From a virus, in IMG/VR virus record IMGVR_UViG_3300002053_000022, positions 1 through 60,090 of that record: a stretch of DNA of 60,090 nucleotides; one strand, 5' to 3'. Positions 34,715-45,017 of the stretch are shown piece by piece. The translations under genes and the position numbers were made by a program. The stretch's first letter is position 1. Every line of letters starts with the position of its first letter. Below the pieces are notes generated by a model, which worked only from the letters and a program-made list of their open reading frames with translations, had not been told where the DNA came from and searched no databases.

Positions 34715-37168
34715 TCACTTTGTTTGTTGTGCGCAAGAGTAACCGCTTGCATTAAAAAATTTATCTTTCCTAAAAATTCCATTGTACAAATTAGATTGAC
34801 CAGGTACTGGATATTTATTTTGTCCTGTGTGATATTTTTCATCCCATCCATATCCGATAGCATCTGACCATACAGTTCCACCAAACCTTACTATTTTTAG
34901 AAGTTTATCAACATAAGGTGTCGATGCTGGTGGAGAAATATCTCCTCCATATTGTATTCCATTTATCTTAATTCTTCCATATCCTTCTGGTATATTAAAA
35001 TATATTTTAACATGATACCATGTGTTTGCGGAATAAGCAACCAAATTTGTCCCATTCCAGTCTCTTATATATCCATTATTATAAAAATATACAAAAAATC
35101 CTCTACCATTCCACCAATTGTCTTTATATGCTCCAAAACGAGCTTCTCTACCAAATACATTATTATCAAAACTTGTTTTTGCCCAAAATTCAACAGTTCC
35201 AACTGTTTTACTTGAAGGCCATATTTGTTGTGCTCCTCCTCCTTGACCTCCACAAGATATTTGAAATACTAATTCATGGTTATCAAGATTTTGTACAATA
35301 CTTGTAGTTGGTGTTGCATATGTATCTTCTATAATAAAACCACTTGGTAATCCAGAACCAGCTGTATCACAAGTAAAGCTATATGTTGCTTTGTAATGTT
35401 CTGGATCTGAAGGCAATAAGAAATTATCATGTTGTTGTCCCCATCCAAAAGGATATAATCTTTGCCAATTATCACCGACAGCATAACCAGACATCCAGTT
35501 TCCTCCAAAACAATCAAAGAAACCGTATCCAGTTCCTGCTGATGCTATTCTCATTTCAAAATTACTTGTCAATGGATTAAGAAATGATACTCCACTTGCA
35601 ACTAATTCTCTATTAATATAAATCTCATTGACTACAGTTGAGCCAATATCAAATCTCATTTTTAAATGATAATCACAATCTCTACTCGCCGCTCTTATCA
35701 ATGTTCCATAATGATCATAGAAACCACTATCTCTAAATTCAGTATAAAATCCCCAACTTCCTTCATATCCACCATATTTCATGTTAGTTCCTTGTGGGTG
35801 AACCCACATTTCTACATATCCAGAATCTGATGGACTAAAACCGCTTGTTGTTTCTATATGAGAATTTCCACTTAATCTACACCAATGTCTTCCTTGGTCA
35901 TTTACATTTAAAACATCTACTACTCCAGTTGTATTCCAATTACTTCCTATTACACCACTTTCAAAAGAATCAACTGCTTCGTTCCAACCATTCCAAACCC
36001 TATATCTTTGTCTCCACATAGAGCCAACATAATCTCCCATAGAGCTATATAGAATTTTGTTGGTTATTAAATTATTTCCTTGCTGACTTTCTATACATCT
36101 ACAATCTAAACCTTCAAAATCCCCAGCTTCTATAAATTTATAGAAACCAACAAACACATTAACACCAGCAGGAGTTACGCTTTGTGCTATGAATTTAAAT
36201 AATTTTCTATCATCAAGAGTTACAGTTCCAAATGGAGATCCTTTTGCTCCAGCTACTGGTAATCTAATATCCCAATGAGGCATGGAGAAATGAAATCTTT
36301 CTTCAAGAATAATATCTTCTTCATCTACATTATAGAAATGTGCGAATAATCTTTTTATTTCACTTGGAGTTGGTGTAACCCACCATTTTTGTGTCCAAGC
36401 TTTATTAACGAATTTCCAAACAACATCATTTTGAGCGTCAGTAAGAGGATAAGTTGAATATTTTTCTCTTGTTATTCTAACATCATATCCTTTATCAATT
36501 TGAATTCCTTTTTCAGCGTTATATCCACTATATCCATAAGTATCACATTGAGGACAATCGCTTCCATTTACATATCCTGTTCCATTACAACAAGGACATT
36601 GTGTTGGTGCTATCCAAATAGAATTTACTATTTGTTTAATCATATTATGGATTTTATCCATTCCGAGATAATACAAAATTTTACTTCCTTCACTAGCTAA
36701 TCCATAGAAGCTTATTTTTCCTCCACAAGGTTCGTCTTCAGTCACATTAGAAGTTATATCAGTTATTTCATAAACTTGATTTCCTAATCCGCTTACTAAG
36801 AAAGTTGCATATTGTCTTGTAAATCTTGGAACTTCCCAAGTTGTTTGAACAGTTGTAGAACCTGGTTCATATCTTTGTTTAGTTATTTCTCTTCCAATTT
36901 GATTGAATGTTTCTGTATCTTTAGTATCAACATTTTTAGCAGTTATAGTTAATGTCAGATTAGATTCCCTTATTTTAGTATCAACTATTGCTATAACTGG
37001 GCAAGGAACTGCCAATGTTTCAAAAGAAACTGCGTCTTGTTTAACAAAACCAGTTTTTCTTGACCATTCTCCAAATTTAACTAGACTGTGTCCAGTATAA
37101 GGACTTTCTTGAATGTGTTTCTTAAAAGATGTATTCAAATACACTCTTAATTGGTCTCTAAAATCCAT
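34715..37168 (-). CDS. Large tail protein with zinc hairpin and lectin-like domains
   Basis: 817 residues. An N-terminal baseplate-type beta region is followed near residue 190 by a DnaJ-like Cys unit (CPCCNGTGY, CPQCDTYG). Two regions then resemble concanavalin/LamG sandwich folds (YVEMWVHPQGTNM; NTWYHVKIYFNIPEGYG). It likely forms a baseplate arm or adhesin. Starts within the stop of the baseplate J gene. Confidence 0.65.
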   Translation of the reverse strand: MDFRDQLRVYLNTSFKKHIQESPYTGHSLVKFGEWSRKTGFVKQDAVSFETLAVPCPVIAIVDTKIRESNLTLTITAKNVDTKDTETFNQIGREITKQRYEPGSTTVQTTWEVPRFTRQYATFLVSGLGNQVYEITDITSNVTEDEPCGGKISFYGLASEGSKILYYLGMDKIHNMIKQIVNSIWIAPTQCPCCNGTGYVNGSDCPQCDTYGYSGYNAEKGIQIDKGYDVRITREKYSTYPLTDAQNDVVWKFVNKAWTQKWWVTPTPSEIKRLFAHFYNVDEEDIILEERFHFSMPHWDIRLPVAGAKGSPFGTVTLDDRKLFKFIAQSVTPAGVNVFVGFYKFIEAGDFEGLDCRCIESQQGNNLITNKILYSSMGDYVGSMWRQRYRVWNGWNEAVDSFESGVIGSNWNTTGVVDVLNVNDQGRHWCRLSGNSHIETTSGFSPSDSGYVEMWVHPQGTNMKYGGYEGSWGFYTEFRDSGFYDHYGTLIRAASRDCDYHLKMRFDIGSTVVNEIYINRELVASGVSFLNPLTSNFEMRIASAGTGYGFFDCFGGNWMSGYAVGDNWQRLYPFGWGQQHDNFLLPSDPEHYKATYSFTCDTAGSGLPSGFIIEDTYATPTTSIVQNLDNHELVFQISCGGQGGGAQQIWPSSKTVGTVEFWAKTSFDNNVFGREARFGAYKDNWWNGRGFFVYFYNNGYIRDWNGTNLVAYSANTWYHVKIYFNIPEGYGRIKINGIQYGGDISPPASTPYVDKLLKIVRFGGTVWSDAIGYGWDEKYHTGQNKYPVPGQSNLYNGIFRKDKFFNASGYSCAQQTK

Positions 37169-39009
37169 TATGCTACTCCTCTTTGAAAGCTTCTAGTTCC
37201 TAAATCTGGTATTTCATCATCTAATATATTAATATCATCTTGTGCCCAAATACTTGTGTCAGATCTTTTAATATAAACTTCTTTTTGATTTACAACGCTT
37301 GGATGTTTCATAATTTGATGTTCTATTTCAGCATAAATAACATTTTCTCCAGTTTCTAATGATTCTAAATATGTTTCAATGTTTGCTATGACATCATCCC
37401 TTATTGTTATAAAATCAGCTAAAGGATCAATATATATAATTCCTTTTACATCTATATCAATTTCTGTTGCTTCGTTTATAACAAATTGAATTCCTATTGG
37501 AGACAATCCTCCACCATCTATATAATCTAAAGCCTCTTCTAATTCAGCAGCAAGATTAACAAAACCGAATCCATCTTCTGTTGCTAAAACAACTGTATAT
37601 GCTGCTCCATTATATAATGTTTTAAACATCATATCTCTATCTTCTTCTCCAGTCCAAACTACACCAGAACGAGTGTAAAGTTGGTATCTTGGGCCTGAAC
37701 CATATTGAGCACCACTAACAGTATAAAATTCCCAATAGTGTGTTGATGCGTCAAATCCAGTTATTCCGTCTTCTGAAGGATGTAAATAAATATCAAATCT
37801 ATATGTCTTTGTTTTATCTAATCCATTATATTTCATATCAAAATTAATATCTTGAAATCCAGTTATAGTAGGATCTAAATCAATTTCTCTCATTATTTTT
37901 GTTGCGTCTGGCAAATAATATCCAGTTGGGCTTGTATTTAATCTTACACCACATGTCACTGCTGGAGGATTGTTTACTGCTCTTCCTTTTAATGTAACTC
38001 TACCCATTGATAATACTAAATCACCAGGAACAAAAGATTGACTTATCTTTGTATCATAAGTATCTGCTCTTATAATACCTAAATTTGTTGGGTTATCCCA
38101 GTCTGTAACTGCTGTTTGATCAACACCTTTATCTTGTGTCACTTTTACTGCTCTAACACCATCAATTCCAGCCGCAATATCTCTAACCTTTTCAAGTGTA
38201 AATTGTCTTCTTTGAGCTTGTAATAGCCTTTCTCTATATCTATCATCGGCTTCACGATCTGCCCCTCCAGATATTCCTCTACTATTAGCTACACTCAAAT
38301 AAGGATATGTGACAGAGGTTGTAACTTCTCCTATTTTTGCATTGCTCACAACTCCAGATGTTAATGCTGTGACTTCTATTTGTTTTGTCACAGTTCCTTG
38401 AACTTGAACATAATATTGTTCATTTTCTAATAAGTATCCAGAACTACCAGCAAGCCAAATAATATTGTTTTTATATGTAGGATCTAAAGAATACAAAGAT
38501 GATGGTATTGTTACATCTTTTTCATCAAATATATTAACAATTTGATTTACATAAATATATCCATTTGTGAAATAATCTGTTGATTCTCCAGTTCTTCCTT
38601 TTGACATTAAAATTTTAAATTCTATTGTGTCAGCTTCGTCTGTTGCATAAGCATTTAATGATGACGAAAATTGTGTTCCTTCTGGAATACCAATTGATGC
38701 TCCAGTTATATTTGTAGAAACATCAACATATCCTTGTGCATGTCTTGCTCCTCTTCTTCTTAATCCCGCTTCTATTCCATGTCTATCTAACCATTCACCA
38801 ACGGCGTTTCTTATAGACATTTGTTCAGAAGCTGTTTCTAACATTGTTTCATAATAAAATTCATCAATGGCATGTACTTTCATTTGTTGCCATAAAATAG
38901 AACTAGGTGAAAAATTAACAACAGTAAAGATATTTTTTGCTTTTTCTTCGTAATCTTCAACTATTTCTCTTGCGCTTCTTGGTGTAAATCCTTCATCTGT
39001 AAATGGCAT
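37168..39009 (-). CDS. Baseplate J-like protein
   Basis: 613 residues, longer than P2 gpJ but with the family pattern: N-terminal FTPRSAREIVEDYEEKA, IRNAVGEWLDRHG, the central ADDRYRERLLQAQRR, and IAAGIDGVRAVKVTQD. Forms the baseplate wedge of contractile tails. An insertion of 150-200 residues after the conserved core carries a beta-sandwich-like region. Confidence 0.88.
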   Translation of the reverse strand: MPFTDEGFTPRSAREIVEDYEEKAKNIFTVVNFSPSSILWQQMKVHAIDEFYYETMLETASEQMSIRNAVGEWLDRHGIEAGLRRRGARHAQGYVDVSTNITGASIGIPEGTQFSSSLNAYATDEADTIEFKILMSKGRTGESTDYFTNGYIYVNQIVNIFDEKDVTIPSSLYSLDPTYKNNIIWLAGSSGYLLENEQYYVQVQGTVTKQIEVTALTSGVVSNAKIGEVTTSVTYPYLSVANSRGISGGADREADDRYRERLLQAQRRQFTLEKVRDIAAGIDGVRAVKVTQDKGVDQTAVTDWDNPTNLGIIRADTYDTKISQSFVPGDLVLSMGRVTLKGRAVNNPPAVTCGVRLNTSPTGYYLPDATKIMREIDLDPTITGFQDINFDMKYNGLDKTKTYRFDIYLHPSEDGITGFDASTHYWEFYTVSGAQYGSGPRYQLYTRSGVVWTGEEDRDMMFKTLYNGAAYTVVLATEDGFGFVNLAAELEEALDYIDGGGLSPIGIQFVINEATEIDIDVKGIIYIDPLADFITIRDDVIANIETYLESLETGENVIYAEIEHQIMKHPSVVNQKEVYIKRSDTSIWAQDDINILDDEIPDLGTRSFQRGVA

Positions 39010-39398
39010 TATACTCCTTCTCCTAATGTTTCTTGTAATGATATAATAGATCCAAATCTACTTTGAACTGATATTGTTACTTTCAATTCTTGTCCAACTC
39101 TTTTTACATTTAAATAATCAACTTGAGCTATTAATATTTCCTTTTCTTGACTTAGAGCATCAGCTAATAGGCTTTCAACCAGTTGTGATGGAGCACCTTG
39201 ACTGTGAAGTCTTATTGCTTGTTCTAAATCAAAACCATAGTATATGTTCCATATTTCAGAACCAGTTTGACAATTTAATAAATTGTCGACTATTTGATAA
39301 AACGCATAGTTATCATTGACTTGTATATAGTCTCCATTGCTTCCCAAAATTGGGTCTCCCGTTCTTAAGTCTAATAAAACTCCTACCATTTTAATCAC
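39009..39398 (-). CDS. Baseplate wedge protein (gp25/W-like)
   Basis: 129 residues. The pattern NLLNCQTGSEIWNIYYGFDL and a C-terminal strand pair match T4 gp25/P2 gpW, a lysozyme-fold wedge protein found directly before gpJ in contractile-tail gene orders. One-base overlap with gpJ. Confidence 0.8.
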   Translation of the reverse strand: MIKMVGVLLDLRTGDPILGSNGDYIQVNDNYAFYQIVDNLLNCQTGSEIWNIYYGFDLEQAIRLHSQGAPSQLVESLLADALSQEKEILIAQVDYLNVKRVGQELKVTISVQSRFGSIISLQETLGEGV

Positions 39399-39404
39399 TT
39401 CTAT

Positions 39405-39435
39405 ACATATAAGTATTTTTTAAATATATAAATCT
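39405..39435 (-). promoter_or_regulatory. Possible promoter before baseplate genes
   Basis: On the minus strand TTTATATATTTAAAA lies about 25-35 bases upstream of the gpW-like ATG, partly inside the end of the preceding small gene. Could be a TATA box, but the AT-rich background makes chance likely. Confidence 0.3.
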
Positions 39436-39593
39436 AAATGTTTTTTAATTTTTGATTTGCTTTTCTTACTTGCGGTATCCAATATTTTTCTTAGAACGAA
39501 ACTTATAATTTTAATTCCCTCATCTAAGTCTATTTTACCGTTTTCAATTTCCTCTAATTTTTCAATTAATTCTTCAAGATTTTTAAACTTCAT
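39420..39593 (-). CDS. Small basic helical protein
   Basis: 57 residues, starting in the ATGA of the preceding gene's stop. Two Lys/Glu-rich helices (LEELIEKLEEIENGKIDL; SKKSKSKIKKHLDL). Too short for routine ORF thresholds, but the overlap and codon pattern support it. Function unknown. Confidence 0.5.
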   Translation of the reverse strand: MKFKNLEELIEKLEEIENGKIDLDEGIKIISFVLRKILDTASKKSKSKIKKHLDLYI

Positions 39594-40054
39594 TTTTCTA
39601 ATTCATTTATTCTTTCTTCCAAAGAAATAATTATTGTGTGTAGTTCATTAATTTGAGTTTGTAATAATTCTACAATATTAGAATGTTCGTCTTCTAATGG
39701 ATCTGGGATATTTTCATTCCATTTACCATTTTCATAATATGTTCTATATTCTGATTCTGGTGGCGGTTCTTCTATCCATATTTCTTTATTAAATTTATTC
39801 TTTGCTACCATTACTGGAGAACCATTGTCTTTATGATAAACTGTTATAATTTCCTCTATTATCCAATTTCCATCAACAAATCGTGCTATCTCTCCTTTTT
39901 TTGTTTTTGGTGGCTCTATTAATGTTGATCTCGCAGGCATTAAAAACATTTTCTTACCAGTTTTTTTAGATGCTACTGGATTTTTTTGTCTTTTTACTAT
40001 ACCAGCATAATAACCGTTCCAATCATATTTATAACATTCATTTTCTTTTAACAT
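39590..40054 (-). CDS. Tail fibre assembly-like protein
   Basis: 154 residues. An aromatic/proline N-terminus (YKYDWNGYYAGIVKRQ) is followed by PARSTLIEPP, GEIARFVDGNWI and a C-terminal coiled coil. This matches the general layout of Tfa-type chaperones, which lie just after a collar/fibre gene as here. Assignment by pattern. Confidence 0.55.
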   Translation of the reverse strand: MLKENECYKYDWNGYYAGIVKRQKNPVASKKTGKKMFLMPARSTLIEPPKTKKGEIARFVDGNWIIEEIITVYHKDNGSPVMVAKNKFNKEIWIEEPPPESEYRTYYENGKWNENIPDPLEDEHSNIVELLQTQINELHTIIISLEERINELEK

Positions 40055-40062
40055 AAAATCCC

Positions 40063-40848
40063 CTATAATTTAATTATAAAATTTATATAAGCATTTTTTG
40101 GTCTTGTTTCTGTACTTCCTCCAGCGTTTTGGTTTGTTGGAGTTTCATAAGATGTATATGTACCAGCATTTTGTATGTTAAATGGTGCTGGAAAATATTG
40201 TGACATATTTAAAGAACTACTGTAATAACAAGTATGTCTATGTTGGTTTTGTATATGTGTGTGTGTTTCAAATTCATCGTCTTGAATAGAACCTACAGCA
40301 TCGCCAGTATTACCACCGAGATTCATAGCAAGTCTACCAGCGGCATCTGGGTCTCTTCCAGCACCATTATCAATGCCTCTGAGAAATCTTCCTTCAAAGT
40401 CTGGAATATTAAACCAACTTACGCCAGAAGAACCGAACGCAGTACTAATTGCATTAAATAATCTTGGGTAATCCGTTCTTTTTAATGAAGATCCATCACA
40501 CATTAAATATCCGCTTGGTGCAGATGATCCTCCATAAGAAAATATTAAACCAGCAGGTAAAACTTCTGCTGGAACTATACTAGCCCATTTACTTTCATTA
40601 TCATCCCAAATTTCGAGATTTGTTCTACTTGCTTTTAATCTGTAACTATTCCATAATCCAACTTCAAATTCTTCTGCTCCACTAACACCAACCATTCTAA
40701 AATATGAGTCTCCTTTCTTAATGTATCCTCCATCAGTAATATCTACTGGTTCGTATCCACTTGGAATGGTTCCTTTATATGTAGATAAAAATAATATAAC
40801 ACCGCTTGTTGTGGGTGGTGTTCCTCCTCCTTTATAATACCAAACCAT
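40063..40848 (-). CDS. Tail collar fibre protein
   Basis: 261 residues. The tail-collar domain is clear: PAGLIFSYGGSSAPSGYLMC DGS, DYPRLFNAISTAFG, FNIPDFEGRFLRG, then the His-rich THTHIQNQHRH and RPKNAYINFIIKL. Such proteins form fibre tips with metal-bound histidines. An aspartate-rich loop lies in between. Confidence 0.9.
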   Translation of the reverse strand: MVWYYKGGGTPPTTSGVILFLSTYKGTIPSGYEPVDITDGGYIKKGDSYFRMVGVSGAEEFEVGLWNSYRLKASRTNLEIWDDNESKWASIVPAEVLPAGLIFSYGGSSAPSGYLMCDGSSLKRTDYPRLFNAISTAFGSSGVSWFNIPDFEGRFLRGIDNGAGRDPDAAGRLAMNLGGNTGDAVGSIQDDEFETHTHIQNQHRHTCYYSSSLNMSQYFPAPFNIQNAGTYTSYETPTNQNAGGSTETRPKNAYINFIIKL

Positions 40849-40849
40849 T

Positions 40850-42646
40850 TTAATCAGCCTTTGTTTTTGTTGTATTATCCGTACATGGATTTGTATTAGA
40901 TGGTGTTGCTGGCCCAGTTACACTTGGCCCTGGCATAACACCACTATGGGTGTGTGAGAAAACATGGTCGTGATTTGCGTGTGCTAGTGCTTTTGCTCCA
41001 CCAGCAAGATTTACAGCAGAAGCATCCGCACCTATATTTACTACTCCAGTTGTATTAACTGTTATAGTTCCACCACTTGTACCATTTTCTATTGTTATTT
41101 CATTACCAGATATTATTATAACTTTTCCCTGAACATTAATTTTAAACTCACTATTAGAATCGCCAGTCATTTCAAAATAATTGTTACCATTCTTGCTAAT
41201 AATGAAATGTCCAGAAGTTTCAAACCTTAAATAAGGTTCATTAAAGTCTGGAATACTGTCGTCTATTGGAAATTTAAGAGGTTGATAAGTAAAATCTCCT
41301 AATTGTGTTATATATAATGTTGGGCCTGAATCACCGAGAAACTCTGGCATTGTAAATCTAAAATCTTCCTTTTCTTTATAAGGAATTCCAAAGTTTGGGT
41401 CTCCGTTTCCATAAACAAAAGGCCCCATTACGGCTTCTTCTACTCTATCGTGAACATAAAATATTATTGAGTTAGGTGCGTTCTTTGGATCACTTATAGA
41501 AGGAAAAAATAATCCAGCATTATTATCTACATATTGAGATGTTCTACCAACCCTTAACAATTCATAATATGCTTCGTCTGTTTCTATAACAACATTTCTC
41601 GGAACTTTTTTCTCCCATTGTTCTAAATCCTTTTGAATACTAACAACATCCACATAAGGATGTGTTCCAGTATCATCTAAAATTCTACCTACTCTTATTT
41701 GATTGAAAAGTGTTGTTTTAGAAAATAACATTAATGCCTCTTCTCTTTCTTCGGCATTTTCCAATGATCTATGATATAAATCGTGATTTATACTTTCTCC
41801 TCTTTCTATGAAACATGCTTTAGTTGTATCACCATCAGCTCCAGCCCAATGTACAAACCAAATACATCTAAGAGGAATTAATTCTTCTCCTTGTAATAAA
41901 TCATAATTATAAGAAATTCCCATTGATGTGGCTTCAAATGCTACTTTTGTGAAAAATAAACTTTTTGTAATTGTATTAACTGTTTTCTTTTTAAAAGGAT
42001 CGTTAGCAACCAATTCTTTATATGCGTGTAATTCTGGCCCTATAAATAATATTCCGTGATGTATAGCCCATTCAAATCCTTGTTCTTTTGCTATATAATC
42101 AATAAAATCATAGACAGTCCATGTTGGTTCGCAAGTAAATGTTGGATATTCAAATTGAATTGATTTTTTGTCTTTGTCGTCATGTTCCTCAAATTTAAGA
42201 CCGAATATTCCTTTCTTTTCTATAACTTCTCTTAATAATCCTTCTACTGTTCTTTTTTCATCATAAGGAAGAGTTCCTACATCATAATCAATTAATCTTG
42301 TTTGTAATGTTGCCCAATCCTCAGAAACAGCAAACACTTTTACTTTATCTTCTGAAAAATCTGTATCTACATGTAAAACTCTAAATTGTTCTCTATAATA
42401 TGCTGATTTTGTATCTCCAGCAATATACAGTTTTAAATCTAATGAATATCTATCAAAATTATAAGATTCTAAATCTTTATGAACATACCAAATTAAATAA
42501 GAAGGTAATCCGAACATTCCTTGAAATACTTTTATTTTATCCAAATATCTCGAACCAATAGACGGAAAACTACCTATCATTGAAATACTTTCTCCTGGTT
42601 CATCAAATGGAACATATTGTCTTATAGCCCAACCCGCATTGGTCAT
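40850..42646 (-). CDS. Baseplate hub / spike protein (gpD/VgrG-like)
   Basis: 598 residues. The large N-terminal part (VFAVSEDWATLQTRLIDYDVG, TVEGLLREVIE) resembles the late control D/gp27 hub. The C-terminus carries a short beta-prism (EITIENGTSGGTITV) ending with a HANHDHVFSHTHSG His motif like phage spike tips that bind metal. Hub and spike therefore seem fused. Confidence 0.7.
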   Translation of the reverse strand: MTNAGWAIRQYVPFDEPGESISMIGSFPSIGSRYLDKIKVFQGMFGLPSYLIWYVHKDLESYNFDRYSLDLKLYIAGDTKSAYYREQFRVLHVDTDFSEDKVKVFAVSEDWATLQTRLIDYDVGTLPYDEKRTVEGLLREVIEKKGIFGLKFEEHDDKDKKSIQFEYPTFTCEPTWTVYDFIDYIAKEQGFEWAIHHGILFIGPELHAYKELVANDPFKKKTVNTITKSLFFTKVAFEATSMGISYNYDLLQGEELIPLRCIWFVHWAGADGDTTKACFIERGESINHDLYHRSLENAEEREEALMLFSKTTLFNQIRVGRILDDTGTHPYVDVVSIQKDLEQWEKKVPRNVVIETDEAYYELLRVGRTSQYVDNNAGLFFPSISDPKNAPNSIIFYVHDRVEEAVMGPFVYGNGDPNFGIPYKEKEDFRFTMPEFLGDSGPTLYITQLGDFTYQPLKFPIDDSIPDFNEPYLRFETSGHFIISKNGNNYFEMTGDSNSEFKINVQGKVIIISGNEITIENGTSGGTITVNTTGVVNIGADASAVNLAGGAKALAHANHDHVFSHTHSGVMPGPSVTGPATPSNTNPCTDNTTKTKAD

Positions 42647-43710
42647 CCGAAAAATCTCCTCTCTATTAATCCTGGTATTCTTGTTCTTACAGTTGTTGTT
42701 ACTATTTCTCCCGTTGTTGGATCTCTAATTCTTTTTTCTTTAACTTGTTCTGTTCCGAAAAAGTTTTTCCACATTTGGTTTCCAAATCCTGCTACTTCAT
42801 CAGCTTGAAATCCTGGACTTAATACTTGTAACAACATTGATGGCATTATTTCAGCTACTGCTTTGTAATAAAAATTCTTTGTTCTTGGGTGAATTTCTTG
42901 TGATTGTGAAGATTCTGGAACTTTATATACTACGATTTCTTCTCCTTCTTCTCCTTCTTTTTTAGATGGTAATCTAACCTTAGCAAATTCATAAGGAGGT
43001 TCTGGTTCATATTTTCTAAAGAAAATTGTATATGTTACTGCTTGTCTTCCATCTTCTTCTATTTCTTGTCTCCAACTATAAGTTTCTATATACATAGACA
43101 TATAAATACGATTTCTTGTTATAATTGGAAATGTAGCATGATGTTCTCTGAATCCTTCGTCGTTTGCGTTTAATTCAAATTCTTGCCATGGGTCAACTGT
43201 TGTTGAAGCAGTTGTTAAAGCACTTAAACTTGGATAACGAGGAATACTTAAACTTTCTATATAATCTGCTGCTTCTCTAAAAACATCAATCATTGTTGAA
43301 GATCCATACAAAAATAAAAAGTCTAACATATTTAAAAATAAAAATCTGTTTGGGCCCCAAGCCTTTCCCACAATTCTTAATGATTCGTTTCCTCCGTCTT
43401 GGTGTGCTAAGAAAACTCCTCCATTAGCACGATACTTAACTTCTCTATCTGAAATACCGTGACTTAATTCTGATACTGTTCCTAATGGAATTCCACCAAT
43501 TACGGCCGCTGGTTGTATATCACCAAGATTTCCAAAATAATATCTTGCTAACATATAACTTAATGTAACAGCTGTTGTCATTCCTTGCATTGCGCTTTGA
43601 CCCAATATTTGAGTTACCGCTGGAAATAATACTGCTCCAGAAAAAAATCCAGCTATAACACTACCAGCTGCACCAATACCAGGATCTTCTCCACTATTTA
43701 TAATTGTCAT
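42643..43710 (-). CDS. Tail protein, paralogue A
   Basis: 355 residues. Hydrophobic Ala/Gly-rich N-terminus (AGSVIAGFFSGAVLFPAV). The centre, IGGIPLGTVSELSHGISDRE, is clearly similar to the preceding gene's product: both share EVKxRAxGxxFLAHQxGG, a KxxG segment and a run of Phe/Leu. Probably an inner baseplate or tube-end protein. Confidence 0.65.
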   Translation of the reverse strand: MTIINSGEDPGIGAAGSVIAGFFSGAVLFPAVTQILGQSAMQGMTTAVTLSYMLARYYFGNLGDIQPAAVIGGIPLGTVSELSHGISDREVKYRANGGVFLAHQDGGNESLRIVGKAWGPNRFLFLNMLDFLFLYGSSTMIDVFREAADYIESLSIPRYPSLSALTTASTTVDPWQEFELNANDEGFREHHATFPIITRNRIYMSMYIETYSWRQEIEEDGRQAVTYTIFFRKYEPEPPYEFAKVRLPSKKEGEEGEEIVVYKVPESSQSQEIHPRTKNFYYKAVAEIMPSMLLQVLSPGFQADEVAGFGNQMWKNFFGTEQVKEKRIRDPTTGEIVTTTVRTRIPGLIERRFFG

Positions 43711-45017
43711 TATACACCACTCATAAATGCCATTGCGAATGCAAATCCCATATCAACCGCATCCACATCAAAATATTTTTCTGTTTTCCAACTATTGTGA
43801 TCAACTGCTATATATTCTTTTCCGTATTTTAGCATTCTCCAACTAAAATTAATGAAATATCTTAATACATGTTCTGTTTTTGTTCTTCTCTTAGCTCTGA
43901 AATAATTATTTTCAGCGTCAGAAATCCATTCTCTTGGTTCATCATAAGTTCTCAACAGAATATCATAATTAATTGTATCTTTTAATCCTTCAAGAGTTTC
44001 TTCAAAAGAGAATGTTTCTATATAACAATTTGGAATTATTTCGTGTGTTGTTACAACTGGAAATCTTAAATGTTTTATATATGATGGTGATTCAACTAAA
44101 ACATCTTCTATTCTTGCAGAAGGAGTTATTGGGCCTGTTCCTTCTCTAAATGCTCCACCAGTTATATCAGCATCACTTAAACTTGTTACATTTCCACTTT
44201 CTGGATCTATTTGTTGAACATATCCTCCACTCATTAATGTTAAAAGCCATAATAACGATAAAAATAGAAATTTTAATGAACCAGTTAGTTTACCAGTTAT
44301 TTTAACACTATCTCTTCCACCTAATTGGTGTGCTAAGAAAATACTTCCAACTGCTCTGAATTTTACTTCTTTATTTGAATGAGCAACTTCAATAAGTTGA
44401 ATAGATGTTGGAGAACCTACACCTAATCCTCCTAATGGAATTGGCCCTATTGTAACTTCATTATCAGTAATTAAATTAAATGCTACTTGTAACATTACTG
44501 TTATTGTTCGCATAGAAGCCTCAAATGTTCTTGCTGCTAATCTTTCCTTGACTTCTCTTAAACTTGTTCCAACTCTTGCGACAGCTCTTCTTATTTTATC
44601 AGTATGTAATATTATCTGTTCTTTTATGGATTCTTTATCATTCTTTAATTCAGTAAATGTGAATTCCCAATCACTAACTCTTTTTGTTAATCTAAATTCT
44701 TTATGTTTTTCAACAAACATATTAACTTTTCTGATTAACTTAGAGCCATTAAATTTTTTTATTAATCTTTGTAAATCTTTTTTTGAAATGCCAAAACTTT
44801 GATCGTTTATTGTCTCGGCAAATTCTGTTAATGTGTTGTAAGAACTAGTTAAAAAAGGTCTAACTTCTTCTATGTTTTTCCAACTACCTAATCTCGTTTC
44901 TACTTTATCCATTAATTCAGCAGCAAGATCTTTTGCTTCCGTAGCTGTAAATCCAATTTTATGTTCAAGTCTATAAAGTAATTTACTTCTGACTGCCGCT
45001 CTTGTAGTTGCACTCAT
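43710..45017 (-). CDS. Tail protein, paralogue B
   Basis: 435 residues. A coiled-coil N-terminal half of about 180 residues is joined to a domain homologous with the next gene's product (IGPIPLGGLGVGSP, EVKFRAVGSIFLAHQLGG, FLFLSLLWLLTL). Placement between tape-measure candidate and hub fits distal tail or baseplate. Confidence 0.65.
   Translation of the reverse strand: MSATTRAAVRSKLLYRLEHKIGFTATEAKDLAAELMDKVETRLGSWKNIEEVRPFLTSSYNTLTEFAETINDQSFGISKKDLQRLIKKFNGSKLIRKVNMFVEKHKEFRLTKRVSDWEFTFTELKNDKESIKEQIILHTDKIRRAVARVGTSLREVKERLAARTFEASMRTITVMLQVAFNLITDNEVTIGPIPLGGLGVGSPTSIQLIEVAHSNKEVKFRAVGSIFLAHQLGGRDSVKITGKLTGSLKFLFLSLLWLLTLMSGGYVQQIDPESGNVTSLSDADITGGAFREGTGPITPSARIEDVLVESPSYIKHLRFPVVTTHEIIPNCYIETFSFEETLEGLKDTINYDILLRTYDEPREWISDAENNYFRAKRRTKTEHVLRYFINFSWRMLKYGKEYIAVDHNSWKTEKYFDVDAVDMGFAFAMAFMSGV

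Noticed and set aside
31715-37100. Plus-strand frames of 60-95 residues across fibre and tail genes
   Set aside because: Ser/Tyr/Leu/His-rich translations typical of antisense reading of repeat proteins; no start signals.
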